From positions 1 through 39,766 of the forward strand of contig JACRLQ010000048.1 in NCBI GenBank assembly GCA_016215155.1: a stretch of 39,766 nucleotides of DNA, written 5' to 3'. Positions 24,340-33,175 of the stretch are shown here, piece by piece. Each line of letters opens with the position of its first letter. Position 1 is the stretch's first letter. The stretch comes from Nitrospirota bacterium. GTDB taxonomy: Bacteria; Nitrospirota; Thermodesulfovibrionia; Thermodesulfovibrionales; UBA6898. The notes beneath the pieces were generated by a model. It did not search any database, was not told the DNA's origin, and was given only the letters and a program-made list of their open reading frames with translations. A program made the position numbers and the translations under genes.

Positions 24340-25792
24340 GAGAACGATAAAAAAGGTATTGGTTGCAAACAGGGGGGTTCCCGCCGTGAGGATTATGCAC
24401 ACATGCAGGGACAGAAGGATCCCCACTTGCGCGGTTTACAGCACTCCGGACCGTCTGGCCCACCATGTGTTTATGGCTGATACCGCGGTGCATATCGGAG
24501 AGGCGCCTCCCGTTGAGTCTTATCTCAACATGGACAGGATTATCGATGCGGCGCTGAGGAGCGATTCAGATGCCGTGCATCCAGGCTGGGGTTTTCTAGC
24601 TGAAAACCATGTCTTTGCCCAAAAGGTGGTTGAGGCCGGGCTTGTCTGGATAGGTCCTTCGCCGGAGGTCATAAAGATAATGGGCGACAAGATAGAGGCC
24701 AAGGCCATTGCCCTGAAGGCCCATGTGCCCACCATTCCGGGAATAAGCAGCGTTACAGACATTGACCAGATCAGGAAATGGATGAAGGAAGAGCAGGTGA
24801 GCTTCCCTGTCATGATCAAGGCCTCTGCCGGAGGAGGCGGGAAAGGCATGTTGAAGGTGGAGCGTGACGACCAGCTCGGTCAGGCGCTGGCTCAGGTGAG
24901 GTCGGAGGCAAAGAAGTCTTTCGGCGATGAGAATGTGCTTGTCGAAAAATATATAGAGCGCGGAAGGCATATAGAGGTACAGATCGTTGCTGATTCACAG
25001 GGCAGCGTGCTCCATCTCTATGAAAGGGAATGCACTCTCCAGAGACGCAACCAGAAGATCATAGAGGAGGCCCCGTCACCGTCTCTGGACGACGGCCTGA
25101 GGCAGGAGATCTGTTATACGGCTACCCGTCTCATGCGCGAGATCGGCTACACGACGGCTGGGACGGTTGAGTTTATCTTCGACGCGCTTACAAAGAAGTT
25201 TTACTTTCTTGAGGTCAACACCAGGCTTCAGGTCGAGCACGGCATCACTGAGCTTATTACGGGTCTTGATATCGTGGGTATCATGCTTGACGTTGCAATG
25301 GGCAGGCCGCTGCCGTTCAAACAGTCGGATATTCATCCGAACAGGTGGGCCCTTGAGGTGAGGCTGAATGCCGAAGACCCCAAGAACTTCAGCCCTTCTT
25401 TCGGCAAGATCACCCGTTTGCAGGCGCCCATGGGCCCGGGGGTAAGAGTGGCATCGGGCGTGTACGAAGGCGCCGATATACCGCCTTATTATGACTCACT
25501 GTTTATGCTCCTTATGACGGCGGGGGCCGACAGGGAAGATGCGATACGGGCAATGGACCGTTCGCTTTCAAGGAACCTCAGGATCGAAGGAGTCAAGACC
25601 CTGGCGCCGTTGCTGCTGAGCATTATCAGGCACCCTTCCTTTATCTCCGGAGAATTTTCCACCCGCTTTATCGAGGAGCATATGGACTCGCTGATATCAA
25701 TGTTCAGGGACGAAAGCAGCGAAGACGAGGCTCTGAAGGTGGCCCGGTATGTCGCGGAGATCTCCGCACTCGGGCCTCAGGCCTGGATGTGA
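24332..25792 (+). CDS. Biotin carboxylase subunit, divergent (PycA/CfiB-like)
   Basis: This 486-residue ATP-grasp enzyme carboxylates biotin with bicarbonate and ATP. Conserved parts are KVLVANRG at the start, HPGWGFLAEN near residue 87, the glycine loop ASAGGGGKGM, and FLEVNTRLQVEH with the catalytic Glu, Asn and Arg. Differences stand out: ANRGVPAVRI replaces ANRGEIAVRI, and VEHGITE replaces VEHPVTE. ATG 24332 gives a natural start; TTG 24302 would add unlike residues. The carboxyltransferase partner follows after 11 bp. The likely product is carboxylated pyruvate or another 2-oxoacid such as 2-oxoglutarate, but the acceptor cannot be fixed from sequence. Confidence 0.87.
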   Translation: MNERTIKKVLVANRGVPAVRIMHTCRDRRIPTCAVYSTPDRLAHHVFMADTAVHIGEAPPVESYLNMDRIIDAALRSDSDAVHPGWGFLAENHVFAQKVVEAGLVWIGPSPEVIKIMGDKIEAKAIALKAHVPTIPGISSVTDIDQIRKWMKEEQVSFPVMIKASAGGGGKGMLKVERDDQLGQALAQVRSEAKKSFGDENVLVEKYIERGRHIEVQIVADSQGSVLHLYERECTLQRRNQKIIEEAPSPSLDDGLRQEICYTATRLMREIGYTTAGTVEFIFDALTKKFYFLEVNTRLQVEHGITELITGLDIVGIMLDVAMGRPLPFKQSDIHPNRWALEVRLNAEDPKNFSPSFGKITRLQAPMGPGVRVASGVYEGADIPPYYDSLFMLLMTAGADREDAIRAMDRSLSRNLRIEGVKTLAPLLLSIIRHPSFISGEFSTRFIEEHMDSLISMFRDESSEDEALKVARYVAEISALGPQAWM

Positions 25793-25803
25793 GGGCGGAA
25801 TAA

Positions 25804-27885
25804 ATGGAGGACATGAAAAAAGAAATGGGCAATACAATCTTTGTGAAGCCGGGTATGTCGCCGAAGGAGATCGTGACTGCCGTGCGCTCTTTGCCGGGCG
25901 TATGTTTCACGAGCGTGGGGATGCGGGATGCCGGGCAGTCGGATTTTAAAAACCGCCACCGGATTTACGACCTCAAGACCCTTGCTCCTTATTACAACAA
26001 TATGGGGCTTTTCAGCGCTGAATGCCACGGCGGGGCCCGGTGGCACGTCGGCATAATGAACAGGCGGGAGAGCCCGGTCGAGGAGATAGCGCTTCTCCGG
26101 GAGTCGATGCCTGACGTTCTCCTTCAGACACTCATCAGGGAAACGAACCTCTTTGGTTACCGGCCTTACCCGAAGAACATCATAGAGCATGTCGTCGCGA
26201 ATGTCGATATAGATGTCTGGAGATGCTTTTCATTTCTTAACGACGTCAGGAACATGCGTTCAGTCGCCGAGGTGGTGCTGAAGCGGGGACGACTCTTCGA
26301 GCCTGCCATATCCTTCACCTCCGCTCAATGGACAACGAACGACTACTACCTTTCAATTGTCCGCGACATCGTTGACCTGTGCTCCGGCACTGACGAGATA
26401 GTGCTTTGCATAAAGGACATGGCGGGTGTCGGTGACATCAGGCGGATAGGCAGCCTCGTGGATGCCATCAAACAGAAATATCCGGACCTTGTTATGCATT
26501 ATCACCGTCATATTACGGACGGCCTCGCAATGCCTGCACTCCTGTCGGCCGCCCGGGCGGGAGCAAAGATATTCGACGTGGAGGAAGACTCTCTTGTACG
26601 CTTCTACGGACATTCGCCTATACTGAGCGTTCAGGCCTATTTTGAGGAATCGGGCATACCGGTCAACCTGGTAAGGGACGAAGCTGAAAAGGCCGTTCAA
26701 CAGGTGCGTCGGTGGATCGGAGATTATGAATGGGCCGAATCTCCGTTTAAGGGCTTTGATCATACCGTCACCCGCCACAGGATGCCCGGTGGCGCATTCC
26801 CGAGCTCGTTTGAACAGGCGGAAAAGGGCGCGTTTCTTCATCTGATGCCGTCGATCCTGAAGGTCATGTCGTTGTATAACAGGATCGTTAAATATTTTGA
26901 TGTCACCCCTGGGTCGCAGATCACATGGGTCACATGCAGCGGTATCGTAAACCGCTACGCAAAGGAGAGGGGCGACGCCGGCGTCAGGCATGTCATAGAT
27001 CTTCTGAGGAGATTCGTTGAGGAAAAGACGCAGGACCTCGCGTCAATGACCGAGGCCGAGCAGCAGGAACTGCTCTCGCTTTTCAGAAACGCGCCAGGAG
27101 ACTTCAAGCACCTGCTCCTTGGGAATTACGGCAGGCTGCCTATGGGCTGGCCTGAGGAATGGGTATACCGGAGTACGTTCGGCGCGGAGTGGGAAAAGAA
27201 GATGTCGGAGCGGAAAGAGCTGTCTCCTCTGGATTCGCTCGAAAATGAGGATATCGATAAAGCGAGGAGGGAGCTTGCGGAACATATAGGCAGGGCGCCT
27301 ACGGAGGAGGAGTTTATTCTCTATCTCATGCACCCCAAGGACGCGCTGAGTATGATTGGCTTCAGAGAAAAGTTCGGCGCGGCGCCTCTTGTCCTGCCCA
27401 CGGATGTTTGGAGGTACGGACTCAGAAAGGCGGGAGACAGGGTCGATTTCGAGTTATGGGGCAAACCTTATACCATTGAACTCGTATCGGTCGGGGCCGA
27501 GCATGAAGGCGTAATCCATGTTGTGATGCTTGTCAACAATAAAACAAGGGTCTATTCCGTCGACACCCCCCGCGCGAAAAAAGTCGAGATGCGCATGGCG
27601 AAGGGGCCGGCCGACATCGGAGCTCCTATAAGCGGCAACATATGGCGAATAGGCAACCCGGAAAGGGGCGCCCTCAGGGTTGGAGATATTGTCCATAAGG
27701 GCGAGGAGATTGCAAACATGGAGGCCATGAAGATGGAGAATGCCATAATAGTCCCGTTTGATGGACAGATCGCCGAGGTATGCGTAAAACTAAATGACAC
27801 TGTATTGGAAGGACAGCTGATCTTTGTCCTCGATAAAGTGCAGATAAAGGACCAGATATCAGCAGAAAGTATTGAGCTGCCATAA
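25804..27885 (+). CDS. Carboxyltransferase with biotinyl domain, divergent (PycB/CfiA-like)
   Basis: This 693-residue partner of the biotin carboxylase has a TIM-barrel carboxyltransferase (about 1-320), a conserved carboxylase domain, and a C-terminal biotinyl domain with Lys643 in EAMKMEN. The metal and catalytic positions are kept: RDAGQ, Lys204 in IKDMAG, and HYHRH at 232-236. Other signature blocks are altered: AECHGGARWHV stands where EVWGGATFDV is usual, and LIRETNLFGYRPYP replaces LLRGxNxxGYxxYP. This points to a distinct acceptor or a fast-evolving subfamily. A beta-carbonic anhydrase follows and may supply bicarbonate. Oxaloacetate decarboxylase alpha is the other possibility, but no membrane subunits are present. 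Confidence 0.84.
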   Translation: MEDMKKEMGNTIFVKPGMSPKEIVTAVRSLPGVCFTSVGMRDAGQSDFKNRHRIYDLKTLAPYYNNMGLFSAECHGGARWHVGIMNRRESPVEEIALLRESMPDVLLQTLIRETNLFGYRPYPKNIIEHVVANVDIDVWRCFSFLNDVRNMRSVAEVVLKRGRLFEPAISFTSAQWTTNDYYLSIVRDIVDLCSGTDEIVLCIKDMAGVGDIRRIGSLVDAIKQKYPDLVMHYHRHITDGLAMPALLSAARAGAKIFDVEEDSLVRFYGHSPILSVQAYFEESGIPVNLVRDEAEKAVQQVRRWIGDYEWAESPFKGFDHTVTRHRMPGGAFPSSFEQAEKGAFLHLMPSILKVMSLYNRIVKYFDVTPGSQITWVTCSGIVNRYAKERGDAGVRHVIDLLRRFVEEKTQDLASMTEAEQQELLSLFRNAPGDFKHLLLGNYGRLPMGWPEEWVYRSTFGAEWEKKMSERKELSPLDSLENEDIDKARRELAEHIGRAPTEEEFILYLMHPKDALSMIGFREKFGAAPLVLPTDVWRYGLRKAGDRVDFELWGKPYTIELVSVGAEHEGVIHVVMLVNNKTRVYSVDTPRAKKVEMRMAKGPADIGAPISGNIWRIGNPERGALRVGDIVHKGEEIANMEAMKMENAIIVPFDGQIAEVCVKLNDTVLEGQLIFVLDKVQIKDQISAESIELP

Positions 27886-27997
27886 ATGGATAAAGCCGGA
27901 TGAAGGCGCTTTAAGAAAGGATAATCCCCATGGCCCTCTTGCAGAGAATATTTAATAGCCGCTTAATGCCCGGTCTTTTTATTTAACGGTGTTTTAA

Positions 27998-28642
27998 TTG
28001 AAGAAACTCTACCGCGGCATTCATAAATTCCAGGAATCCTACTTCAAAAAAGAAGAGGAGTTCTTCAGGCGGCTTTCCGGAAAACAGGACCCTGATGTCC
28101 TCTTTATAACATGCGCCGACTCGCGGGTTGATCCTAACCTGGTTACCCAGAGCAGGCCCGGCGAATTGTTCATTGTCCGAAATGTCGGGAACATCGTACC
28201 GCCCTACGATGCCATCAAGGACAAAAACAGCGTTGCAGCCGCAATCGAGTTTGCGGTGCTGAAATTGAAGGTGTCGGACATCATTGTTTGCGGGCATTCG
28301 AACTGTGGGGCGATGCAGGCACTATTGGGGGATAGGCGCGAGTTGGAAAACATGCCGCATCTCGTGGACTGGTTGAAGGTCGCATTGCCTGTAAAAGAAA
28401 CAGTTACCGTAAATAACATCGGCAATAGTAAAGAACGTCTTCAAAGAATTGCCGAAGAAGAAAACGTCCTTGCCCAGCTTAGAAATATCCAGACATACCC
28501 GTTTGTGTCTCAGGCACTGAGCGATGGAAGACTTTATCTCCATGGATGGTATTATAAAATTGAAACCGGGGATGTATATGCCTACAATCCAAAGCTGGAG
28601 GTCTTCGAGCTCATCGTCTATTCAGTCATGAATCATAAATAA
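27998..28642 (+). CDS. Beta-class carbonic anhydrase
   Basis: This 214-residue zinc enzyme interconverts CO2 and bicarbonate. CADSRVDP gives zinc ligand Cys39 and the Asp41-Arg43 dyad; CGHSNCGAM gives ligands His100 and Cys103. RNVGNIVPP is also conserved. It starts at TTG 27998, matching the usual N-terminus (KLYRGIHKFQ), with no clear ribosome-binding site. It lies 112 bp after the carboxylase pair on the same strand, which suggests bicarbonate supply for that enzyme. Confidence 0.95.
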   Translation: MKKLYRGIHKFQESYFKKEEEFFRRLSGKQDPDVLFITCADSRVDPNLVTQSRPGELFIVRNVGNIVPPYDAIKDKNSVAAAIEFAVLKLKVSDIIVCGHSNCGAMQALLGDRRELENMPHLVDWLKVALPVKETVTVNNIGNSKERLQRIAEEENVLAQLRNIQTYPFVSQALSDGRLYLHGWYYKIETGDVYAYNPKLEVFELIVYSVMNHK

Positions 28643-28719
28643 GGGCCCAATCGGGGACGCTTAAAAAAATACAAGAGACTTTCTTACAAAAAGCATCCAC
28701 CCCTGAAGTGAGAACGGCG

Positions 28720-29520
28720 TCATTCAGCGGCGCCGGGGATGTCAGCTTTAAAAATTGTACGCACAGCTATTGAGACATACAACAGCGGGACAAGAAAACT
28801 GATCAGCCACCAATAGGGGATTTCAAGGCCCACGGTAAGAAGAACCGCTCCTGACAGCAGAACAGGTGTCATGGACACTACCGACACTCTTAGCAGACCT
28901 TTACCGTCCAGCCTTCCGGACGCCGACCGTGACAGCATCAGGGCAAAGGCCCAGTAAATCATCGCCTCCGCGGCCCGCAGCAAAAATGTCATAAGGAGCG
29001 CAATAGGATAAAACACCAGAGGAAAGGACTCCACCAGAGAATCCAGAAAATCGCGCGCGGAAAAACGGTCGATCCGTATGACCTCACTATCGAGGTCCGA
29101 CAGACTGAAGGTCCTGCTTTCACGGTCGCTTTTCCTGATGACAAAAGCAGTTTTAGTCAGAAGCACCACGGCTTTTGTGCCGGACAGGGAATTTACCGAA
29201 CCCGTTGTGTCTATGATCATGAAAGGCTCGCCGGTCTTTTCGTTTTTAATCACGTATGGCTGGGGCGCATTGACTGACAGGACCCCCTTTGCTATGGAGA
29301 TCTCCGGAAGCTGTTTTATGAACAGTGAGCCCTCATCATTCACAAAAACGGACAATTCATTCTGTACCCTCAGGACCCCGGGTATAATGCAGAGTGCCAG
29401 CAGCGCCAGCAGAAAGCCAAACCCTGTACCCCGCCAGTTAAGGGCGACGTCCCTGTAAAAAGGTCTTGAGAAAAAGGAGAGGTAAAGCCCCTGATACGCG
29501 GTATATTTCTGTTCAGGCAT
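28720..29520 (-). CDS. DUF1189 family membrane protein
   Basis: This 266-residue protein of unknown function opens MPEQKYTAYQGLYLSFFSRP and is followed by the SRPFYRDVALNWRGTGFGFL block typical of DUF1189. A membrane helix lies near residues 36-52, a soluble domain of about 110 residues follows, and four or so helices fill the C-terminus. ATG 29520 lies inside the end of lspA (8-base overlap), so it is the last gene of the packed minus-strand run. The frame extends further upstream, but only as the antisense of lspA. Confidence 0.78.
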   Translation of the reverse strand: MPEQKYTAYQGLYLSFFSRPFYRDVALNWRGTGFGFLLALLALCIIPGVLRVQNELSVFVNDEGSLFIKQLPEISIAKGVLSVNAPQPYVIKNEKTGEPFMIIDTTGSVNSLSGTKAVVLLTKTAFVIRKSDRESRTFSLSDLDSEVIRIDRFSARDFLDSLVESFPLVFYPIALLMTFLLRAAEAMIYWAFALMLSRSASGRLDGKGLLRVSVVSMTPVLLSGAVLLTVGLEIPYWWLISFLVPLLYVSIAVRTIFKADIPGAAE

Positions 29521-29968
29521 CGGCCTTCCGGGGAAAGGAATTGATGAGCAGCATAATGACGCCAAGGGACAGCGCGGAATCCGCAATATTAAACGCGGGC
29601 CAATAGAACCGTCCGGCGTGGACTTCAGCGAAGTCAATGACGTATCCATGGACGATCCTGTCGCAAAGATTGCCTGCCGCGCCTCCCAGGATAAGCGCAA
29701 ACCCGAGTCCGTTTTCCATGTCCCTCAGCATAAGGACAACGACCACGATAATGGCCGCGACCGACATCGCCATAAAAAAAAGATTGCCGAGGTCCTTGAA
29801 CATGCCGAAGGCGGAACCCGTGTTCCGGTAATATACGATATTAAAAAAGGAGGTGATTTTCACAATTTGCTGGTACGCAAGGTTTTGTATCGTCAAAAAC
29901 TTGGTCAACTGGTCGGAAACGAATACAGCCAAGGATATCGATAACAGCACACCGGCCCTGTTTTTCAT
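29513..29968 (-). CDS. lspA: Lipoprotein signal peptidase (signal peptidase II)
   Basis: This 151-residue aspartyl protease of the inner membrane removes signal peptides from diacylated prolipoproteins. It has four helices. The catalytic Asp112 in YVIDF and Asp130 in FNIADSALS are present, with GGAAGNLCDR between. GGGGA precedes ATG 29968. It lies 2 bp after the acetyltransferase gene and overlaps the DUF1189 gene. Confidence 0.96.
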   Translation of the reverse strand: MKNRAGVLLSISLAVFVSDQLTKFLTIQNLAYQQIVKITSFFNIVYYRNTGSAFGMFKDLGNLFFMAMSVAAIIVVVVLMLRDMENGLGFALILGGAAGNLCDRIVHGYVIDFAEVHAGRFYWPAFNIADSALSLGVIMLLINSFPRKADA

Positions 29969-29970
29969 GT

Positions 29971-30447
29971 CTATTTCCCCAGGTTCAGGATCAGCGCATA
30001 TTCATCGCACTCAGGGAACTTGGGGCATCTGATGCAGTCGCCCCAGATTTTTTGAGGCAGGCTTGACTTGTCGATATCCGTAAAAGACAATTCCCTGAAA
30101 AATGAAGGCCTGTATGTAAGGACAAATGCCCTACGGGCGCCCAGGGCCTTCGCGTCTGAGAGACATTTCCTGACGAGCTTTTTTCCGATGCCGGCCCCCT
30201 GAGAATCCTTCCTGACCGCAAGCGAACGGATTTCGGCCAGATCTTCCCATAAGACATGCATGGCGCAGACGCCGATGATCTCGTTATTGTCCTCGGCTAT
30301 AAAAAAATCCCTGACGTTTTCATACAGTTCGTTTATAGACCTGGGGATCATCTCCTCACGCCTGGCAAATTCATTGATCAGTTTCTGAATGTCTTTAACG
30401 TCCCTGATTTTGGCTTTTCTTATTTTCAAAGTATTTATATCCCTCAT
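29971..30447 (-). CDS. GNAT acetyltransferase, short ArgA-like
   Basis: This 158-residue GNAT enzyme has the acetyl-CoA loop SQGAGIGKKLV and the earlier EIRSLAVRKD strand. The C-terminus KIWGDCIRCPKFPECDE, with its cysteine pattern, is typical of the short ArgA-like group that acetylates glutamate for arginine synthesis in deltaproteobacteria and relatives. ATG 30447 overlaps the oxidoreductase gamma gene by 53 bases with no ribosome-binding site. TTG 30429, 11 bases after GAGGG, is an alternative start. N-acetylglutamate synthase is the likely function. Confidence 0.85.
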   Translation of the reverse strand: MRDINTLKIRKAKIRDVKDIQKLINEFARREEMIPRSINELYENVRDFFIAEDNNEIIGVCAMHVLWEDLAEIRSLAVRKDSQGAGIGKKLVRKCLSDAKALGARRAFVLTYRPSFFRELSFTDIDKSSLPQKIWGDCIRCPKFPECDEYALILNLGK

Positions 30448-30958
30448 ATATAGTATTTATGTCCACTCTGGAGGCAAGCCTCTTCATCATGTCTTCGTTA
30501 CTGTCGAATACCTGTCTCAATGACTGTTCCCTGAGCAGCCGGGTCCTCGCCAGAAGGGCGCCGAATATAATCATGTTGGCGGACCTGGTAGTTGAGACTG
30601 TTCCGGCGAGGTCCGTCGCCGGAACGGCCACTGACGATATATCAGTTCTCAGGGCCGGCCTTGATATCAGCGATGAATCATAAAAAAGGAGACCGGACTT
30701 CTTGACCCTGGACTGGTACTTGTCCAGGGAGAGCGTGTTCATGACGATGAGGATGTCAGGGTTACACACGACCGGCGAGCCTATCGGCTCATCGGATATT
30801 ACCACGGTGCATGTCGCGGCGCCGCCCCTCATTTCGGCCCCGTATGAAGGGAACCACGTCACGTTTTTTCCCTCGACCGCGGCGGTAATGGCCAGCAGCC
30901 TGCCGAAAAAAAGGACCCCCTGTCCGCCGGAGCCGGCTATGATAAGGCTGCTGGTCAG
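30395..30958 (-). CDS. 2-oxoacid:ferredoxin oxidoreductase, gamma subunit (CTG start)
   Basis: The frame encodes a gamma subunit (ENVTWFPSYGAEMRGG-type core, here KNVTWFPSYGAEMRGGAAT). The first ATG/GTG/TTG, GTG 30862, would remove the conserved N-terminus. Upstream the frame reads TSSLIIAGSGGQGVLFFGRLL, which carries the GSGGQG nucleotide loop of this family. The only reasonable start is CTG 30958, 8 bases after AGGGAG, overlapping the beta stop as CTGA, like the usual ATGA junction. That gives 187 residues. I chose that start. With the beta gene directly upstream it forms the catalytic complex, while the alpha subunit is apparently encoded at 15907-17010. Confidence 0.88.
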   Translation of the reverse strand: MTSSLIIAGSGGQGVLFFGRLLAITAAVEGKNVTWFPSYGAEMRGGAATCTVVISDEPIGSPVVCNPDILIVMNTLSLDKYQSRVKKSGLLFYDSSLISRPALRTDISSVAVPATDLAGTVSTTRSANMIIFGALLARTRLLREQSLRQVFDSNEDMMKRLASRVDINTIYEGYKYFENKKSQNQGR

Positions 30959-31707
30959 CTTCTGTTCTCCCTGGACACGTCTTTATACACACCAAGGGGA
31001 AAAGTCTCCGTCATATGGGACCTCATCCAGTGGAGTGATGCCACGGGAGAAAGACCCCAGTCAGTCGGGCACGGGGAAAGTATTTCGACCAGACTGAAAC
31101 CCATACCTTCGATCTGGCAACCGAAGGATTTTTTTATGGCTTTTCCGGCGGCGATTATTCCGTTATGGGAGTCAAGGGACACCCGTTCGATATAAGATAC
31201 CCCCTCAACGGTCGCGAGCAGTTCAGATATGCGAAGCGGATGGCCGTGAGACATGTGGTTTCGTCCGAGCGGGGTGGTAGTGGTCTTCTGTCCCGGCAAG
31301 GTCGTGGGGGCCATCTGGCCGCCCGTCATTCCATAGGTGGCGTTATTTACAAAGAAGACGGATATATTTTCTCCGCGCGATGCCGCATGTATGATCTCGG
31401 CGGTGCCGATGGCCGCCAGGTCGCCGTCGCCCTGATACGAAAACACGACACGGTCAGGGGCGCTTCTTTTGAGGCCAGTGGCGACGGCGGGCGGCCTGCC
31501 GTGAGGCGCTTCGATCATATCGAATCCGAAATAGTCATAAGCAAACACCGCGCATCCCACCGGGGCGATCCCTATCAGCCGCTCACGGATATTGAGTTCA
31601 TCGACACATTCCGCAATCAGGCGGTGCAGAATACTGTGTCCGCATCCCGGACAATACCTGAACTGCGAAGACCTGAGACTCGCCTTCAGTCCGTTACGTC
31701 TTTTCAT
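30955..31707 (-). CDS. 2-oxoacid:ferredoxin oxidoreductase, beta subunit
   Basis: This 250-residue thiamine diphosphate-binding subunit opens with FRYCPGCGHSILHRLI. The TPP/magnesium motif GDGDLAAIGTAEIIHAA...FVNNATYGMTGGQ starts near residue 94. It converts a 2-oxoacid plus CoA to acyl-CoA with ferredoxin. ATG 31707 lies 14 bases inside the end of the GGDEF gene, and the stop overlaps the gamma gene. The VorA/KorB group fits best; the exact substrate is not visible. Confidence 0.93.
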   Translation of the reverse strand: MKRRNGLKASLRSSQFRYCPGCGHSILHRLIAECVDELNIRERLIGIAPVGCAVFAYDYFGFDMIEAPHGRPPAVATGLKRSAPDRVVFSYQGDGDLAAIGTAEIIHAASRGENISVFFVNNATYGMTGGQMAPTTLPGQKTTTTPLGRNHMSHGHPLRISELLATVEGVSYIERVSLDSHNGIIAAGKAIKKSFGCQIEGMGFSLVEILSPCPTDWGLSPVASLHWMRSHMTETFPLGVYKDVSRENRS

Positions 31708-33130
31708 TATGCATGCCCCTTGAGCATATCACCCTGTTGCGGCCCTGTGTCTTTGCCATATACATGGAGACATCCGCCGCGTTCAGAAGGGACTTGACGT
31801 CCCCGGCGTTTTCCGGAAAAGAGGCGATCCCCCCGCTCATTGTTATATTTACCCCGTAGCCGTGATTGACGAGAAAAACATGTCTTTCGACCGCGGCACG
31901 GATTCTGTCGGCGAGATACATGGTTTCGTCGGCCTTAGTATTGGGCAGGATTATTATAAATTCCTCACCGCCATATCTGACTACCACATCGGTTTCTCTG
32001 GAGATGCCGCGGAAAATTCGCGCAATTTCATGTAATACTTCGTCGCCCGCCTGATGTCCGCAAGAATCGTTGAGCTGCTTGAAATTATCTATGTCAAAGA
32101 GAATAAGAGAAAAAGAGCTGCCATAGCGATTGGACCTTGCCACCTCGCGGTCCAGATACTGGTAGAAATACCGGCTGTTATAAAGTCCGGTAAGCCCGTC
32201 AGTTACAGAGAGTCTCCGGGTCTCCTGAAACAGCCTGATCTTGTCCAATATCATCGAGACATGGTTGCCGACAAGTCTTAAAAGCGACGCCAGTTCAAAA
32301 CTCAGACCGTTTTCCGATTCTCCGTGGCGGGCCAGAAAAAGTATTCCGGGGGCGCTGGCTTCACCGTCATAGGCCAGCGGCACGGCGGCAAGAAAAGTTA
32401 TTTCCGCCCTGCGGAGGACATCATTTCGCACAATATCGTAAGACTCAATGACATGGAGGGGTTCGTTCATTACGCAAATGCCGCTGCAAAGTGATTCGAT
32501 GCCGCCATGCTCGATCGTGTTCAAAAAATCAGCGGAAAGGCCCTTGTGGGCCCTGATCTGAAAAGATGCGTCGTCATTTCTGAGCATCAGCCAGCCGACG
32601 CTGAAATCGGTTATAAGAAGGACCTTCTCAAGGACGTTTTCCATCACCAGGTCCAGATTCTCTGACGATATAAAGGTCTTCGAAAGAGTATTTATTATGA
32701 TAAGCTCCCTGTTTTTTTTGAGGAGCTCCTTTTCGAGACTGACGAAATTCGAGATGTCCTTTATTACGATGCGTAAAAGTTCCGTTCCGGCGGAGGTACG
32801 AAAGGGCAGTATAAATACTTCGTGATGCTTACCCTTGAAGACTACCAGGTCGAAGTCCTCGACTTTGTTCCGGATGGCCTCAGCTACCTTATCGGAAAAA
32901 ATCCCCAGTGACGCTATTTCGCTGAAATGCCTGCCGATGAGGGCCTCCCTGGTGTCGCCCAGAAGTTCCGACCCGCTCCGGTTGATATCCATGACACACG
33001 CATTTTCCTCCAGGACTATGAACGGGTCCGGAACGAGATCGAGAGAAAAGCACCCCGGGGTCATATCGGGTAACGCTTTTTTATTTATGTCTGTAATCGC
33101 CGACCTCCCGCAATGAACATGCAAAATCAC
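31694..33130 (-). CDS. PAS-GAF-GGDEF diguanylate cyclase
   Basis: This protein of about 478 residues has an N-terminal PAS domain (about 25-130), a GAF domain (about 150-305) and a C-terminal GGDEF domain. The active site is RYGGEEF near residue 386. The product-inhibition site RETD lies five residues before it, so it should make c-di-GMP under feedback control. No membrane helix is present, so it is a soluble sensor. GTG 33130 is the first ordinary start. An ATT at 33097, six bases after GGGAGG, would give a tidy start (M)TDINKKALPDM; ATG at codon 23 is another option. Its end overlaps the oxidoreductase beta gene. Confidence 0.92.
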   Translation of the reverse strand: MILHVHCGRSAITDINKKALPDMTPGCFSLDLVPDPFIVLEENACVMDINRSGSELLGDTREALIGRHFSEIASLGIFSDKVAEAIRNKVEDFDLVVFKGKHHEVFILPFRTSAGTELLRIVIKDISNFVSLEKELLKKNRELIIINTLSKTFISSENLDLVMENVLEKVLLITDFSVGWLMLRNDDASFQIRAHKGLSADFLNTIEHGGIESLCSGICVMNEPLHVIESYDIVRNDVLRRAEITFLAAVPLAYDGEASAPGILFLARHGESENGLSFELASLLRLVGNHVSMILDKIRLFQETRRLSVTDGLTGLYNSRYFYQYLDREVARSNRYGSSFSLILFDIDNFKQLNDSCGHQAGDEVLHEIARIFRGISRETDVVVRYGGEEFIIILPNTKADETMYLADRIRAAVERHVFLVNHGYGVNITMSGGIASFPENAGDVKSLLNAADVSMYMAKTQGRNRVICSRGMHNEKT

Positions 33131-33175
33131 CTATATATATTACTAAATCCGCGCAAAAAAGACCTGCTCAGGACC

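Noticed and set aside
26353-26991. 212-residue minus-strand frame inside the carboxyltransferase gene
   Set aside because: It is antisense to conserved catalytic motifs and has no recognisable domain.
27929-27985. Short frame MALLQRIFNSRLMPGLFI before the carbonic anhydrase
   Set aside because: It has only 18 codons, a poor ribosome-binding site and no sign of conservation. A leader role cannot be supported.
31165-31797. 210-residue plus-strand frame over the oxidoreductase beta gene
   Set aside because: It is antisense to TPP-binding motifs and has no family features.
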